NCBI RefSeq assembly: GCF_900112135.1
Contig: NZ_FOLC01000011.1
Location: 1 to 64,000 of the forward strand
Reading direction: 5' to 3'
From: Collimonas sp. OK412
Lineage (GTDB): Bacteria > Pseudomonadota > Gammaproteobacteria > Burkholderiales > Burkholderiaceae_D
Length of the DNA: 64,000 nucleotides
Position numbers and translations under genes: made by a program. The stretch's first letter is position 1. Each line of letters begins with the position of its first letter. Shown here piece after piece: positions 25,325-32,809 of the stretch. The notes beneath the pieces are model-generated. The model was not told the DNA's origin and did not search any database. It worked only from the letters and a program-made list of their open reading frames with translations.

Positions 25325-26932
25325 ATGAGCTTTAATATCTTCAAGCATAACGACTTATTTTCAACTGCCAGCCAAATCGAACTGGAAGACTTGCCGGTTA
25401 TCCTGGCCGCCGGCTACAAATCGGTGATCTGCAACCGGCCCGACGGCGAAGACGGCGGCCACCACGCCAGCAGCAAGGACCTGGCCGCAGCTTGCGAAGC
25501 GCTCGGCCTTGCCTTCAGCTACCTGCCCGCCGACGCCACCCATCTCAGCAAAGAACATGGCATGGCGCTGCGCCGGCTGCTGGCCGACCTGCCGGCTCCT
25601 GTCCTTGCCTTTTGCCGTACCGGCAACCGCTCGACCAACATCTTCCGGCTGGCAAACCTGATCGACGCGCCGATCCAGGCCGCCGGCGCAGGCAACGACA
25701 AGCTCAAGCAGTATGAAATCGTGATCGTCGGCGGCGGTTCCGCCGGCATCGCGGTCGCGAGCAGCTTGCTCAAGCGCGCTCCCAACGCCCAGGTCGCCAT
25801 CATCGAGCCGAGCAGCCTGCATTATTACCAACCGGCCTGGACGCTGGTCGGGCGCGGCATTTTCGACAGCAGAAAAACCGTGCGGCCGATGGCGTCGCTG
25901 ATACCTGAAGGCGCACAGTGGGTCCAGCATGCGGCAGCGGAATTCCTGCCCGACCATAACCGCATCCGGCTCGACAACGGCTGCCTGATCGCCTACCAGC
26001 AATTGATTGTCTGCCCCGGCTTGCGGCTGGCCTGGGAGAAGATCGAAGGGTTGGAGCAAACATTAGGAAAAAATGGCGTGACGTCGAACTACCGCTACGA
26101 CCTGGCGCCATATACCTGGCAGCTGGTGTCGCAGCTCAAACAAGGCAAGGCGCTGTTTTCACAGCCGGCCATGCCGATCAAATGCGCCGGCGCACCGCAA
26201 AAAGCCATGTACCTGTCGTGCGACTACTGGCTGCGCAAAGGCGTGCTGAAGCGGATAGAAGTTGAATTCAATAACGCCGGCAGCGCACTGTTCGGCGTCG
26301 CGGCATTCGTGCCGGCGCTGATGCGCTACGTCGGAAAATACCAGGCGCGCCTGGTGCTTGAATCGAACCTGGTCAAGGTCGATGGTGAAAACAAGCTGGC
26401 CTGGTTCGACGTCAAGGACAATTCCGGCAATACCAGCCGCCAGCAAAAACCGTTTGACATGCTGCACGCGGTGCCGCCGCAGGTTGCCCCGGACGCAGTG
26501 CGCAACAGTCCCCTGGCCAACGCCGACGGCTGGTGCGAAGTCGATCCGGCTTCGCTGCGGCACGTCCGCTACCGGAATGTGTTCGCGCTGGGAGATGTGT
26601 GCTCGACCGCCAACGCCAAGACCGTGGCGGCAATCCGCAAGCAAGCCGTGGTGGTGGCTAGCAACCTGCTCGCCGCCTGCGCCGGCAAACCGCTGGACGC
26701 GCGTTACGACGGTTACGGCGCTTGCCCGCTGACGGTGGAAAAGGGCAAGGTCATACTGGCCGAGTTCGGTTACGGCGGCAAGCTGCTGCCAACCTTCCGG
26801 CTCGACCCGACCATTGCCCGCCGCAGCGCCTGGCTGCTGAAGACCTCCGTGCTGCCCTGGGTCTACTGGAAGCTGATGCTCAAGGGCCGCGAGTGGCTGG
26901 CGAAGTCCTCGGAATCCATCGAGAATCCGTAA
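25325..26932 (+). CDS. Fusion of DUF442/TIGR01244 phosphatase-like domain and sulfide:quinone oxidoreductase
   Basis: This 535-residue fusion has an N-terminal TIGR01244/DUF442 domain (about residues 1-120) with the CX5R active loop FCRTGNRST. After a short linker comes an SQR-like flavoprotein: FAD motif IVIVGGGSAGIAVASSLL, substrate region YYQPAWTLVG, cysteine segment PIKCAGAPQKAMYL, and FAD closure NVFALGDVCSTANAKT. It should oxidise sulfide at the membrane, pass electrons to quinone and hand sulfane sulfur to an acceptor. The MBL hydrolase encoded divergently would process the persulfide. I chose the ATG at 25325 (GGA upstream) over 25310. It abuts the convergent cadA stop with no gap. 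Confidence 0.88.
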   Translation: MSFNIFKHNDLFSTASQIELEDLPVILAAGYKSVICNRPDGEDGGHHASSKDLAAACEALGLAFSYLPADATHLSKEHGMALRRLLADLPAPVLAFCRTGNRSTNIFRLANLIDAPIQAAGAGNDKLKQYEIVIVGGGSAGIAVASSLLKRAPNAQVAIIEPSSLHYYQPAWTLVGRGIFDSRKTVRPMASLIPEGAQWVQHAAAEFLPDHNRIRLDNGCLIAYQQLIVCPGLRLAWEKIEGLEQTLGKNGVTSNYRYDLAPYTWQLVSQLKQGKALFSQPAMPIKCAGAPQKAMYLSCDYWLRKGVLKRIEVEFNNAGSALFGVAAFVPALMRYVGKYQARLVLESNLVKVDGENKLAWFDVKDNSGNTSRQQKPFDMLHAVPPQVAPDAVRNSPLANADGWCEVDPASLRHVRYRNVFALGDVCSTANAKTVAAIRKQAVVVASNLLAACAGKPLDARYDGYGACPLTVEKGKVILAEFGYGGKLLPTFRLDPTIARRSAWLLKTSVLPWVYWKLMLKGREWLAKSSESIENP

Positions 26933-29239
26933 TCAGCGCAATGCCCGCAGCAACCTCAAGCCGTTGAACACCACCAGCAAGCTCGCTCCCATATCGGCGA
27001 ACACCGCCATCCACAAGGTGGCTTCGCCGGTCAGGGCCAGCACCAGGAAGATGGCCTTGATGCCCAGCGCCAGGGTGATGTTTTGCATCAGCACCGTATG
27101 CGTCTTTTTACTCAAGCGGATGAAATCCGCGATCTTGCGCAGGTCGTCATCCATCAGCGCCACGTCGGCGGTTTCCAGCGCTGTATCGCTGCCTGCCGCC
27201 CCCATCGCAAAACCGATATCGGCTTGCGCCAGCGCCGGCGCATCGTTGATGCCGTCGCCCACCATGCCGACACAGCCGTAACGCGCGCGCAGGTCATTGA
27301 TGGCGTCGCGCTTGTCTTGCGGCAGCTGGTCGCCGCGGGCGTCGCTGATGCCGACCTGGGCCGCGATGGCTTGCGCGGTATGCGCGTTGTCGCCGGTCAG
27401 CATGACAGCCTCGACTCCGACCGCATGCAGCCTGGCGACCGCTTCGGCTGCGATATCGCGCACTGTATCGGCCACCGCCAGGATCAACAGGGGCTCGGTC
27501 GCCGAACACAGCACCACGGTGGTCTTGCCTTCGCTCTCCAGCGCCGACAAGCGCGCTTCCAAAGCCGGGCTGCAGATATCCATCTCATGCACCAGGCGAT
27601 GATTGCCCAGATAGAATTGCCGGCCGTCGATGCTGCCCTGCACGCCGCGGCCGGTGAGCGCTTCAAACGCGCTGACTTCAAACAAGTTCCCGGCATGCCC
27701 CAGGCCGTGCCAGTGCGCCGCCACCGCGCCCGATACCGGATGATCGGAACGGCTGGCCAGGCTGGCCGCCAGGCGCTGCAACTGCAGCAGCCGGCTGCCA
27801 TCGCCAGCGGCAACCGGCTGCACCAGCTGCACGTCGGTGACGCGCGGTTTGCCCAGGGTCAGCGTGCCGGTTTTATCCAGGGCCAGCGCCTTGATCTTGC
27901 GTCCCATCTCCAGGTACACCCCGCCTTTGATCAGCACGCCGTTCCTGGCAGCCGCCGCCAGCCCGCTCACCACCGTCACTGGGGTCGAAATCACCAGCGC
28001 GCAAGGACAGGCAATCACCAGCAGCACCAGTGCCTTGTACAGCCACGGATAAAACGCCGCCCCCATCAGCAGCGGCGGCAAGGCGGCCACCAGCAGCGCG
28101 GCCAGCACTACCGCGGGGATGTAGTAACGGGCAAACTGATCGACAAAGCGCTGGGTCGGCGCGCGCTCGCCCTGCGCCTGCTGCACGCTCTTGATGATGC
28201 GCGCCAGGGTCGAATTGGCTTGCAGCGCACTCACCCGGTAAACGAAAGAACCACGCTCGTTGATGGTGCCGGCGAACACCTGGTCGCCGGCCTGTTTCTC
28301 CACCGGCATGCTCTCGCCGGTAATGGCCGCCTGGTTGATGGTGGTCTGCCCTTCCGTCACCACGCCGTCCAGCGGAACCCGGGCGCCCGGCTTGACGCGG
28401 ATCAGCGCGGCCAGCGCCACCTCGCCGGTAGCTACTTCACGCCACTCGCCGCCGGCGCCTTGCACCGTCGCCAGGTCCGGCGCCATCGCCATCAGCCCCT
28501 TGATCGCATTGCGGGCCCGGTCCAGCGACAGGGCTTCGATCATTTCCGCCAGCGCGAACAGGAAAATCACCACTGCAGCTTCCGGCCATTGGCCGATGAC
28601 GGCGGCGCCGATCACTGCCAGCGACATCAGGAAATTCATGTTGAGCGAAAAATTGCGCAGCGCGATCCAGCCCTTTTTCAAGGTATCCAGGCCGCCGCTC
28701 AGGATCGCCGCCAGCGCCAGGCCGATCACCAGCCATGAGCCATCCTGGCCGCCGCTCCACGCCACTGCCTCGGCGCCTACCGCTGTCATGCCGGAGAGCG
28801 CCATCAGCAGCCACTTCCTGCGGGATATCTTGAAAGCGCCGTCGCCGGCGCCGGCGGTCAGATCGACGGCGCCGGTCAGCGTGTCCGATTTGAGCGCCGG
28901 CGCCATGTCCAGCGCCTGCAAGGTGGCGACAATGGCGTCCACCGACGGCAGGCGATGCTGGACCGTCAGCTCACGCTGGATCAGGTTGAATTGCATGGCT
29001 TCGATCCCTGCCATGTTCTTGAACCTGTCGCGGATCAGTTTTTCCTCGGTCGGGCAATCCATTTTCTGGATCAGGAACACCGCCTGTTCCGCGCCTGCAA
29101 CCAGCGGCGCATGGCCGGCGGCGGACGCGCCCGCGTCTGCCTGCGCATGCTGGCGCTGATGGTCATGCTTATGATCATGGCCATGCCGGTGATCGTGATG
29201 GTCGCGATGGTCGCTATGGTCGTGCTCGCAACGGCCCAT
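26933..29239 (-). CDS. cadA: Heavy-metal-exporting P-type ATPase (Cd/Zn/Pb)
   Basis: This 768-residue P1B-type ATPase exports divalent soft metals. The N terminus is very histidine-rich (HDHSDHRDHHDHRHGHDHKH), followed by a metal-binding domain in which the usual CxxC is replaced by MDCPTEEKL (the CPTEE variant of CadA proteins). Then come the metal-transport motif VIACPCALVIS, the phosphorylation site ALDKTGTLTLG, GDGINDAPALAQAD, and the C-terminal helices. GGAG precedes the ATG at 29239. It is divergent from cadR, with a MerR-type promoter in the spacer, so induction by Cd(II)/Pb(II)/Zn(II) through CadR is expected. Confidence 0.95.
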   Translation of the reverse strand: MGRCEHDHSDHRDHHDHRHGHDHKHDHQRQHAQADAGASAAGHAPLVAGAEQAVFLIQKMDCPTEEKLIRDRFKNMAGIEAMQFNLIQRELTVQHRLPSVDAIVATLQALDMAPALKSDTLTGAVDLTAGAGDGAFKISRRKWLLMALSGMTAVGAEAVAWSGGQDGSWLVIGLALAAILSGGLDTLKKGWIALRNFSLNMNFLMSLAVIGAAVIGQWPEAAVVIFLFALAEMIEALSLDRARNAIKGLMAMAPDLATVQGAGGEWREVATGEVALAALIRVKPGARVPLDGVVTEGQTTINQAAITGESMPVEKQAGDQVFAGTINERGSFVYRVSALQANSTLARIIKSVQQAQGERAPTQRFVDQFARYYIPAVVLAALLVAALPPLLMGAAFYPWLYKALVLLVIACPCALVISTPVTVVSGLAAAARNGVLIKGGVYLEMGRKIKALALDKTGTLTLGKPRVTDVQLVQPVAAGDGSRLLQLQRLAASLASRSDHPVSGAVAAHWHGLGHAGNLFEVSAFEALTGRGVQGSIDGRQFYLGNHRLVHEMDICSPALEARLSALESEGKTTVVLCSATEPLLILAVADTVRDIAAEAVARLHAVGVEAVMLTGDNAHTAQAIAAQVGISDARGDQLPQDKRDAINDLRARYGCVGMVGDGINDAPALAQADIGFAMGAAGSDTALETADVALMDDDLRKIADFIRLSKKTHTVLMQNITLALGIKAIFLVLALTGEATLWMAVFADMGASLLVVFNGLRLLRALR

Positions 29240-29290
29240 GGTGTACTCCTTGACTCGGGTTTTGAGGATGCAATCGATTACTCCTTGCGT

Positions 29291-29321
29291 ATTTAAAACC
29301 CTGTAGCTACTATAAGGTCAA
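29291..29321 (-). promoter_or_regulatory. MerR-type promoter and CadR operator for cadA
   Basis: On the minus strand TTGACC (-35, plus-strand 29316-29321) and TTAAAT (-10, 29291-29296) are separated by 19 bp, the overlong spacer typical of MerR-activated promoters. The spacer holds an imperfect dyad (plus-strand 29298-29318, arms ACCCTGTAG and CTACTATAAGGT) resembling CadR/PbrR/ZntR sites. Confidence 0.8.
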
Positions 29322-29355
29322 GGATTTATCTTGAAATAACCTTGGAAGAGCCGCC

Positions 29356-29811
29356 ATGAGCGCAATTTCACTCAAAATCGGGGAGCTGGCCAGCCATGCC
29401 GGCTGTCCGGTGGAAACCATCCGCTATTACGAGCGCGAGGGCTTGCTGCCGCTGGCGGCACGCTCGCAAAACAATTACCGCCTGTACGGACAGGCGCATA
29501 TCGAACGCCTGCAATTCATCCGCCATTGCCGTTCGCTGGACATGACGCTGGACGAAGTGCGCCGGCTATTGCAGTTCCGCGATTTGCCGGAAGACAATTG
29601 CGCGGAGGTCAACAGCCTGCTGGACCATCATATCGAGCACGTGGCCGACCGCATCAGCGAATTGAAGGCATTGCAAATCCAGCTGAAACAGCTGCGCAAG
29701 CAATGCCAGAGAAGCCAGGCCGCCAAGGATTGCGGCATCCTGCAAGGCCTGGCCAGCATGGAAGACGAAGCGCCCGCCAACCTGGGCAGCCATGGCGGCG
29801 GCGTCCATTAA
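29356..29811 (+). CDS. cadR: Cd(II)/Pb(II)-responsive MerR-family regulator
   Basis: The 151-residue MerR-family protein has the DNA-binding start KIGELASHAGCPVETIRYYEREGLL, the family-typical FIRHCRSLDMTLDEVRRLL, a long dimerisation helix and metal ligands: Cys in DNCAEVN, Cys in KDCGILQGL and a histidine near the C terminus (SHGGGVH). These are features of CadR/PbrR rather than copper or mercury sensors. It would activate the divergent cadA promoter by DNA distortion when metal is bound. The LysR gene starts six bases after its stop. Confidence 0.93.
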   Translation: MSAISLKIGELASHAGCPVETIRYYEREGLLPLAARSQNNYRLYGQAHIERLQFIRHCRSLDMTLDEVRRLLQFRDLPEDNCAEVNSLLDHHIEHVADRISELKALQIQLKQLRKQCQRSQAAKDCGILQGLASMEDEAPANLGSHGGGVH

Positions 29812-29817
29812 GACCAG

Positions 29818-30699
29818 ATGAATATCCACTCAGACGATCTGCGGATTTTCATTGCCGTGGTTGACAGCGGCACGCTCAGCGCCGCCGCCGAACAGCTGGG
29901 CCAGACCACCTCCGGCCTGAGCCGGGCGTTGTCGCGGCTGGAGCAGAAACTGGCCACCTCCCTCCTCACGCGCACCACGCGCCGCATGGAGCTGACGGAA
30001 GAAGGCCATCTTTTCCTGGAAAAGGCGCGCACCATCATTGCCGCGATGGAGGAAGCCGAAGAAGCGATCCAGGTGCGCCATCAAAGGCCGTCGGGACGCC
30101 TGCGGGTGGACGCTTCGCCGCCCTTCATGCTGCATTGCATAGTGCCGCACATTGCCGAATTCCGCAGCAGCTACCCGGACATCACGCTTGAGCTGACCAG
30201 CAACGACCAGAACATCGACCTGCTGCAGCAGCGCACCGACATCGCCATCCGCCACGGCGCGCTGCAAGACTCGATGCTGCATGCGCGCCGCCTGGGCGCC
30301 AGCCTGCAGCACATCGTCGCCAGCCCCGAATACCTGCGCCGGCATGGCACGCCGGCCAGCGCGGAAGAATTGAAGCAGCACCAGCTGATCGGCTTCACCC
30401 AGCCGGAATCGCTCAACACCTGGCCGCTGCGGCTGGAACAGGAAGAGAACCTGGCGATCAGCCCGACGCTGCTGGCGTCCGGCGGCGAAACCATACGCCA
30501 GCTGGCGCTGCATGGCCTGGGAATCACCTGCCTGTCGGCTTTCATGGTGCGCGAAGATATCGCCCGCGGAACCCTGGTCGATATCCTGGCGGAGCATAAC
30601 AATGGCTACCGCCAGCAGATCCACGCGGTGTACTACAGGAATACCCAGCTGGCGCGGCGCATCACCTGCTTCCTGGATTTCCTGCAGCTGAAGCTCTAG
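29818..30699 (+). CDS. LysR-family transcriptional regulator
   Basis: The 293-residue LysR-type protein has a helix-turn-helix (DLRIFIAVVDSGTLSAAAEQ, SGLSRALSRLEQKL, LLTRTTRRMELTEEG) and a substrate-binding domain with FMLHCIVPHIAEFRSSYPDI and SPEYLRRHGTP. It starts six bases after cadR, so it may be co-transcribed, but it has no obvious link to metal resistance. It may control the convergent aldo/keto reductase gene or a distant target. Confidence 0.9.
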   Translation: MNIHSDDLRIFIAVVDSGTLSAAAEQLGQTTSGLSRALSRLEQKLATSLLTRTTRRMELTEEGHLFLEKARTIIAAMEEAEEAIQVRHQRPSGRLRVDASPPFMLHCIVPHIAEFRSSYPDITLELTSNDQNIDLLQQRTDIAIRHGALQDSMLHARRLGASLQHIVASPEYLRRHGTPASAEELKQHQLIGFTQPESLNTWPLRLEQEENLAISPTLLASGGETIRQLALHGLGITCLSAFMVREDIARGTLVDILAEHNNGYRQQIHAVYYRNTQLARRITCFLDFLQLKL

Positions 30700-30724
30700 C
30701 GCCCGTTTTCACCGGGAAGCACGC

Positions 30725-31735
30725 TCAAGCCGGGTGTGGCTGTTCGCTATCCATGTGCGCCATCACCGCCGGCGCATAACGCTCACCGGCGATTGCATCG
30801 GCCGGCACAGCCGCCTCGATCCGCGCCAGGTCAGCGGCGCTCAGCTGGACATCCAATGCCCCCAGCGATTCCGCCAGGCGATCGCGGCGGCGCGCGCCCA
30901 CCAGCGGCACGATATCCTTGCCGCGCGACATGACCCAGGCAATCGCGATCTGCGCCATCGTCGCTTGTTTGTCGGCTGCGATGGCGCGCAAGGCTTCCAG
31001 CAAGGCCAGGTTGTGCCCGAGATTGTCGCTGCTGAAACGCGGACTGCGGCCGCGGAAATCGCCCGGCGAGAACGCCTTGTCCTGGCCCCAGTGGCCGCTG
31101 ATCAGGCCGCGCGACAAAACGCCGTAGGCAGTGATGCCGATGCCCAGTTCGCGGCAGACCGGCAGGATCTCGGCTTCGATGCCGCGCGAGATCAGCGAAT
31201 ATTCAATCTGCAGCTCGGCAATCGGATGCACTGCCTGCGCCCGGCGCAAGGTGCCGGCGCCGACTTCGGACAAGCCGATGTGGCGCACGTACCCGGCCTT
31301 CACCATGTCAGCGATAGCGCCTACCGTTTCTTCAATCGGCACCGCCGGATCGAGCCGCGCCGGACGATAGATATCGATATGGTCGGTGCCGAGCCGGCGC
31401 AAGGTGTAAGCCAGGGAATTCTTCACCGCCTCAGGCCGGCCGTCAATGCCGAGCCAGTCGCCAGCCGGGTCGCGCATGGCGCCGAACTTGACGCTGAGCT
31501 GGACCTGGTCGCGATTGCGCGTGCGCAGCGCCTCCCGGATCAGCATTTCGTTAGCGCCCATGCCGTAGAAATCGCCGGTGTCGAGCAAGGTGACGCCGGC
31601 ATCGATCGCCGCGTGCAAGGTGGCGATGCATTCCGTTTCATCGGCGGGCCCGTACAGGTCGGACATGCCCATGCAGCCGAGGCCGATGACGGAGGTTTGC
31701 GGGCCGCTGCTGCCTAGTTGAAGCTTTTTCATCAT
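30725..31735 (-). CDS. Aldo/keto reductase
   Basis: This 336-residue NADPH-dependent aldo/keto reductase is of the YakC/AKR13 type. Conserved elements are LGSSGPQTSVIGLGCMGMS, the catalytic Asp and Tyr in LLDTGDFYGMGANE, the LRRLGTDHIDIYRP strand and the NADP-binding end VPLVGARRRDRLAES. In most family members the DIYRPARLDP region contains a Q-H pair that is here RPARLDP, a common subgroup variant. It is divergent from a LysR gene (31880-32779), which probably regulates it, with an AT-rich inverted repeat in between. Confidence 0.9.
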   Translation of the reverse strand: MMKKLQLGSSGPQTSVIGLGCMGMSDLYGPADETECIATLHAAIDAGVTLLDTGDFYGMGANEMLIREALRTRNRDQVQLSVKFGAMRDPAGDWLGIDGRPEAVKNSLAYTLRRLGTDHIDIYRPARLDPAVPIEETVGAIADMVKAGYVRHIGLSEVGAGTLRRAQAVHPIAELQIEYSLISRGIEAEILPVCRELGIGITAYGVLSRGLISGHWGQDKAFSPGDFRGRSPRFSSDNLGHNLALLEALRAIAADKQATMAQIAIAWVMSRGKDIVPLVGARRRDRLAESLGALDVQLSAADLARIEAAVPADAIAGERYAPAVMAHMDSEQPHPA

Positions 31736-31822
31736 GAGATCCTTGACAGGTTATTCGATGGCAGCCCGGGGGAAACGCCAATCCAGCTGCCTTGAAAACA
31801 TTATTGTCCAAGCCCAGCCGTT

Positions 31823-31848
31823 AATAAATGCGCATAAAATGATTTATT
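31823..31848. promoter_or_regulatory. Inverted repeat in the aldo/keto reductase-LysR divergent promoter
   Basis: AATAAAT and ATTTATT form a perfect 7-bp inverted repeat with a 12-base spacer, located 31 bp before the LysR start. The position suits an autoregulatory LysR-type operator, though AT-rich repeats of this length can arise by chance. Confidence 0.4.
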
Positions 31849-31879
31849 TATTCGAGAAACGCTAATAATCGGAGTAACC

Positions 31880-32779
31880 ATGGACCGGATCCAGACTATG
31901 GAAGTCTTCTCGCGCGTCGCCGAGCTGGGCAGTTTCAGCCGCGCCGCGGAACAGTTGAACCTGCCGCCGGCCACCGTCACCAACGCGGTCCAGGCGCTGG
32001 AAAAGCACATCGGCGTGCGCCTGCTGCAGCGAACCACGCGCAAAGTCACGCTGACCGATGAAGGCATTACCTATCTCGAACGCTGCACGCGATTATTGGC
32101 GGAATTCGAAGACGTCGAAGCTCTGTTCCAGCGCGACCAGCTGCAGCCGCGCGGCGTGATCCGGGTCGACCTGCCGGAGCGGCTGGCGCACACGACGGTG
32201 ATCCCTGCGCTGCCGGATTTTTTTGCCCGGTATCCGAACCTGCGGATCAAACTGAGCGCCACCGACCGCTTCATCGACCTGGTCGGCGAAGCGGTCGACT
32301 GCGTGGTGCGCGCCGGGCCGCTCAGCGACTCCACCCTGGTCGCACGCCGCATCGGCAGCATGGAACAGATCAACTGCGCCGCCAAGTCTTACCTGGACCG
32401 CTACGGCAGGCCGCAGACCTTGGGCGACCTGCAGCATCACATGGTGGTGAATTTTTTTTCCAGCCGCACCGGACGCGACCTGGGCTGGGAATACATGGAG
32501 GATGGCGAACCGCGTTTCCTGAAGCTGCCCGGCCAGATTTCGGTAGCCAGCTCAGAAGCGTACCTGGCGAGCTGCATCGCCGGACTGGGGCTGATACAAG
32601 CGCCGCGTTTCGGACTGGAAGAGTTGCTGGAGAGCGGCGCCGTCGAAGAAGTGCTGCCGGATTACAAGCCGGCGCCGTTGCCGGTATCGGTGGTGTACGC
32701 CCACAACAAACACCTGTCGCCGCGGGTGCGGGTGTTTGTCGACTGGATCGCCAGGCTGCTGGCCGACCGCTACACCTGA
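31880..32779 (+). CDS. LysR-family transcriptional regulator
   Basis: This 299-residue LysR-type regulator has a standard N terminus (MDRIQTMEVFSRVAELGSFS, PPATVTNAVQALEKHI, LLQRTTRKVTLTDEG) and a substrate-binding domain with VDLPERLAHTTVIPALPDFF and DCVVRAGPLSDSTLVARRIG. The gene is divergent from the aldo/keto reductase gene and likely controls it. Its stop codon lies inside a strong hairpin that separates it from the convergent DUF885 gene. Confidence 0.92.
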   Translation: MDRIQTMEVFSRVAELGSFSRAAEQLNLPPATVTNAVQALEKHIGVRLLQRTTRKVTLTDEGITYLERCTRLLAEFEDVEALFQRDQLQPRGVIRVDLPERLAHTTVIPALPDFFARYPNLRIKLSATDRFIDLVGEAVDCVVRAGPLSDSTLVARRIGSMEQINCAAKSYLDRYGRPQTLGDLQHHMVVNFFSSRTGRDLGWEYMEDGEPRFLKLPGQISVASSEAYLASCIAGLGLIQAPRFGLEELLESGAVEEVLPDYKPAPLPVSVVYAHNKHLSPRVRVFVDWIARLLADRYT

Positions 32780-32800
32780 ACCGGCCGGAACCGGTTCAGG
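32775..32800. terminator. Hairpin between convergent genes
   Basis: CCTGAACCGG and CCGGTTCAGG form a perfect 10-bp stem with a 6-base loop, overlapping the stop codon of the LysR gene and lying nine bases before the end of the convergent DUF885 gene. It has no T-run, so it is a likely bidirectional 3' stabiliser or weak terminator. Confidence 0.55.
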
Positions 32801-32809
32801 CAATGAACG

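Noticed and set aside
27083-28738. A 551-codon plus-strand open frame opposite cadA
   Set aside because: No motif; it lies entirely against a well-supported P-type ATPase.
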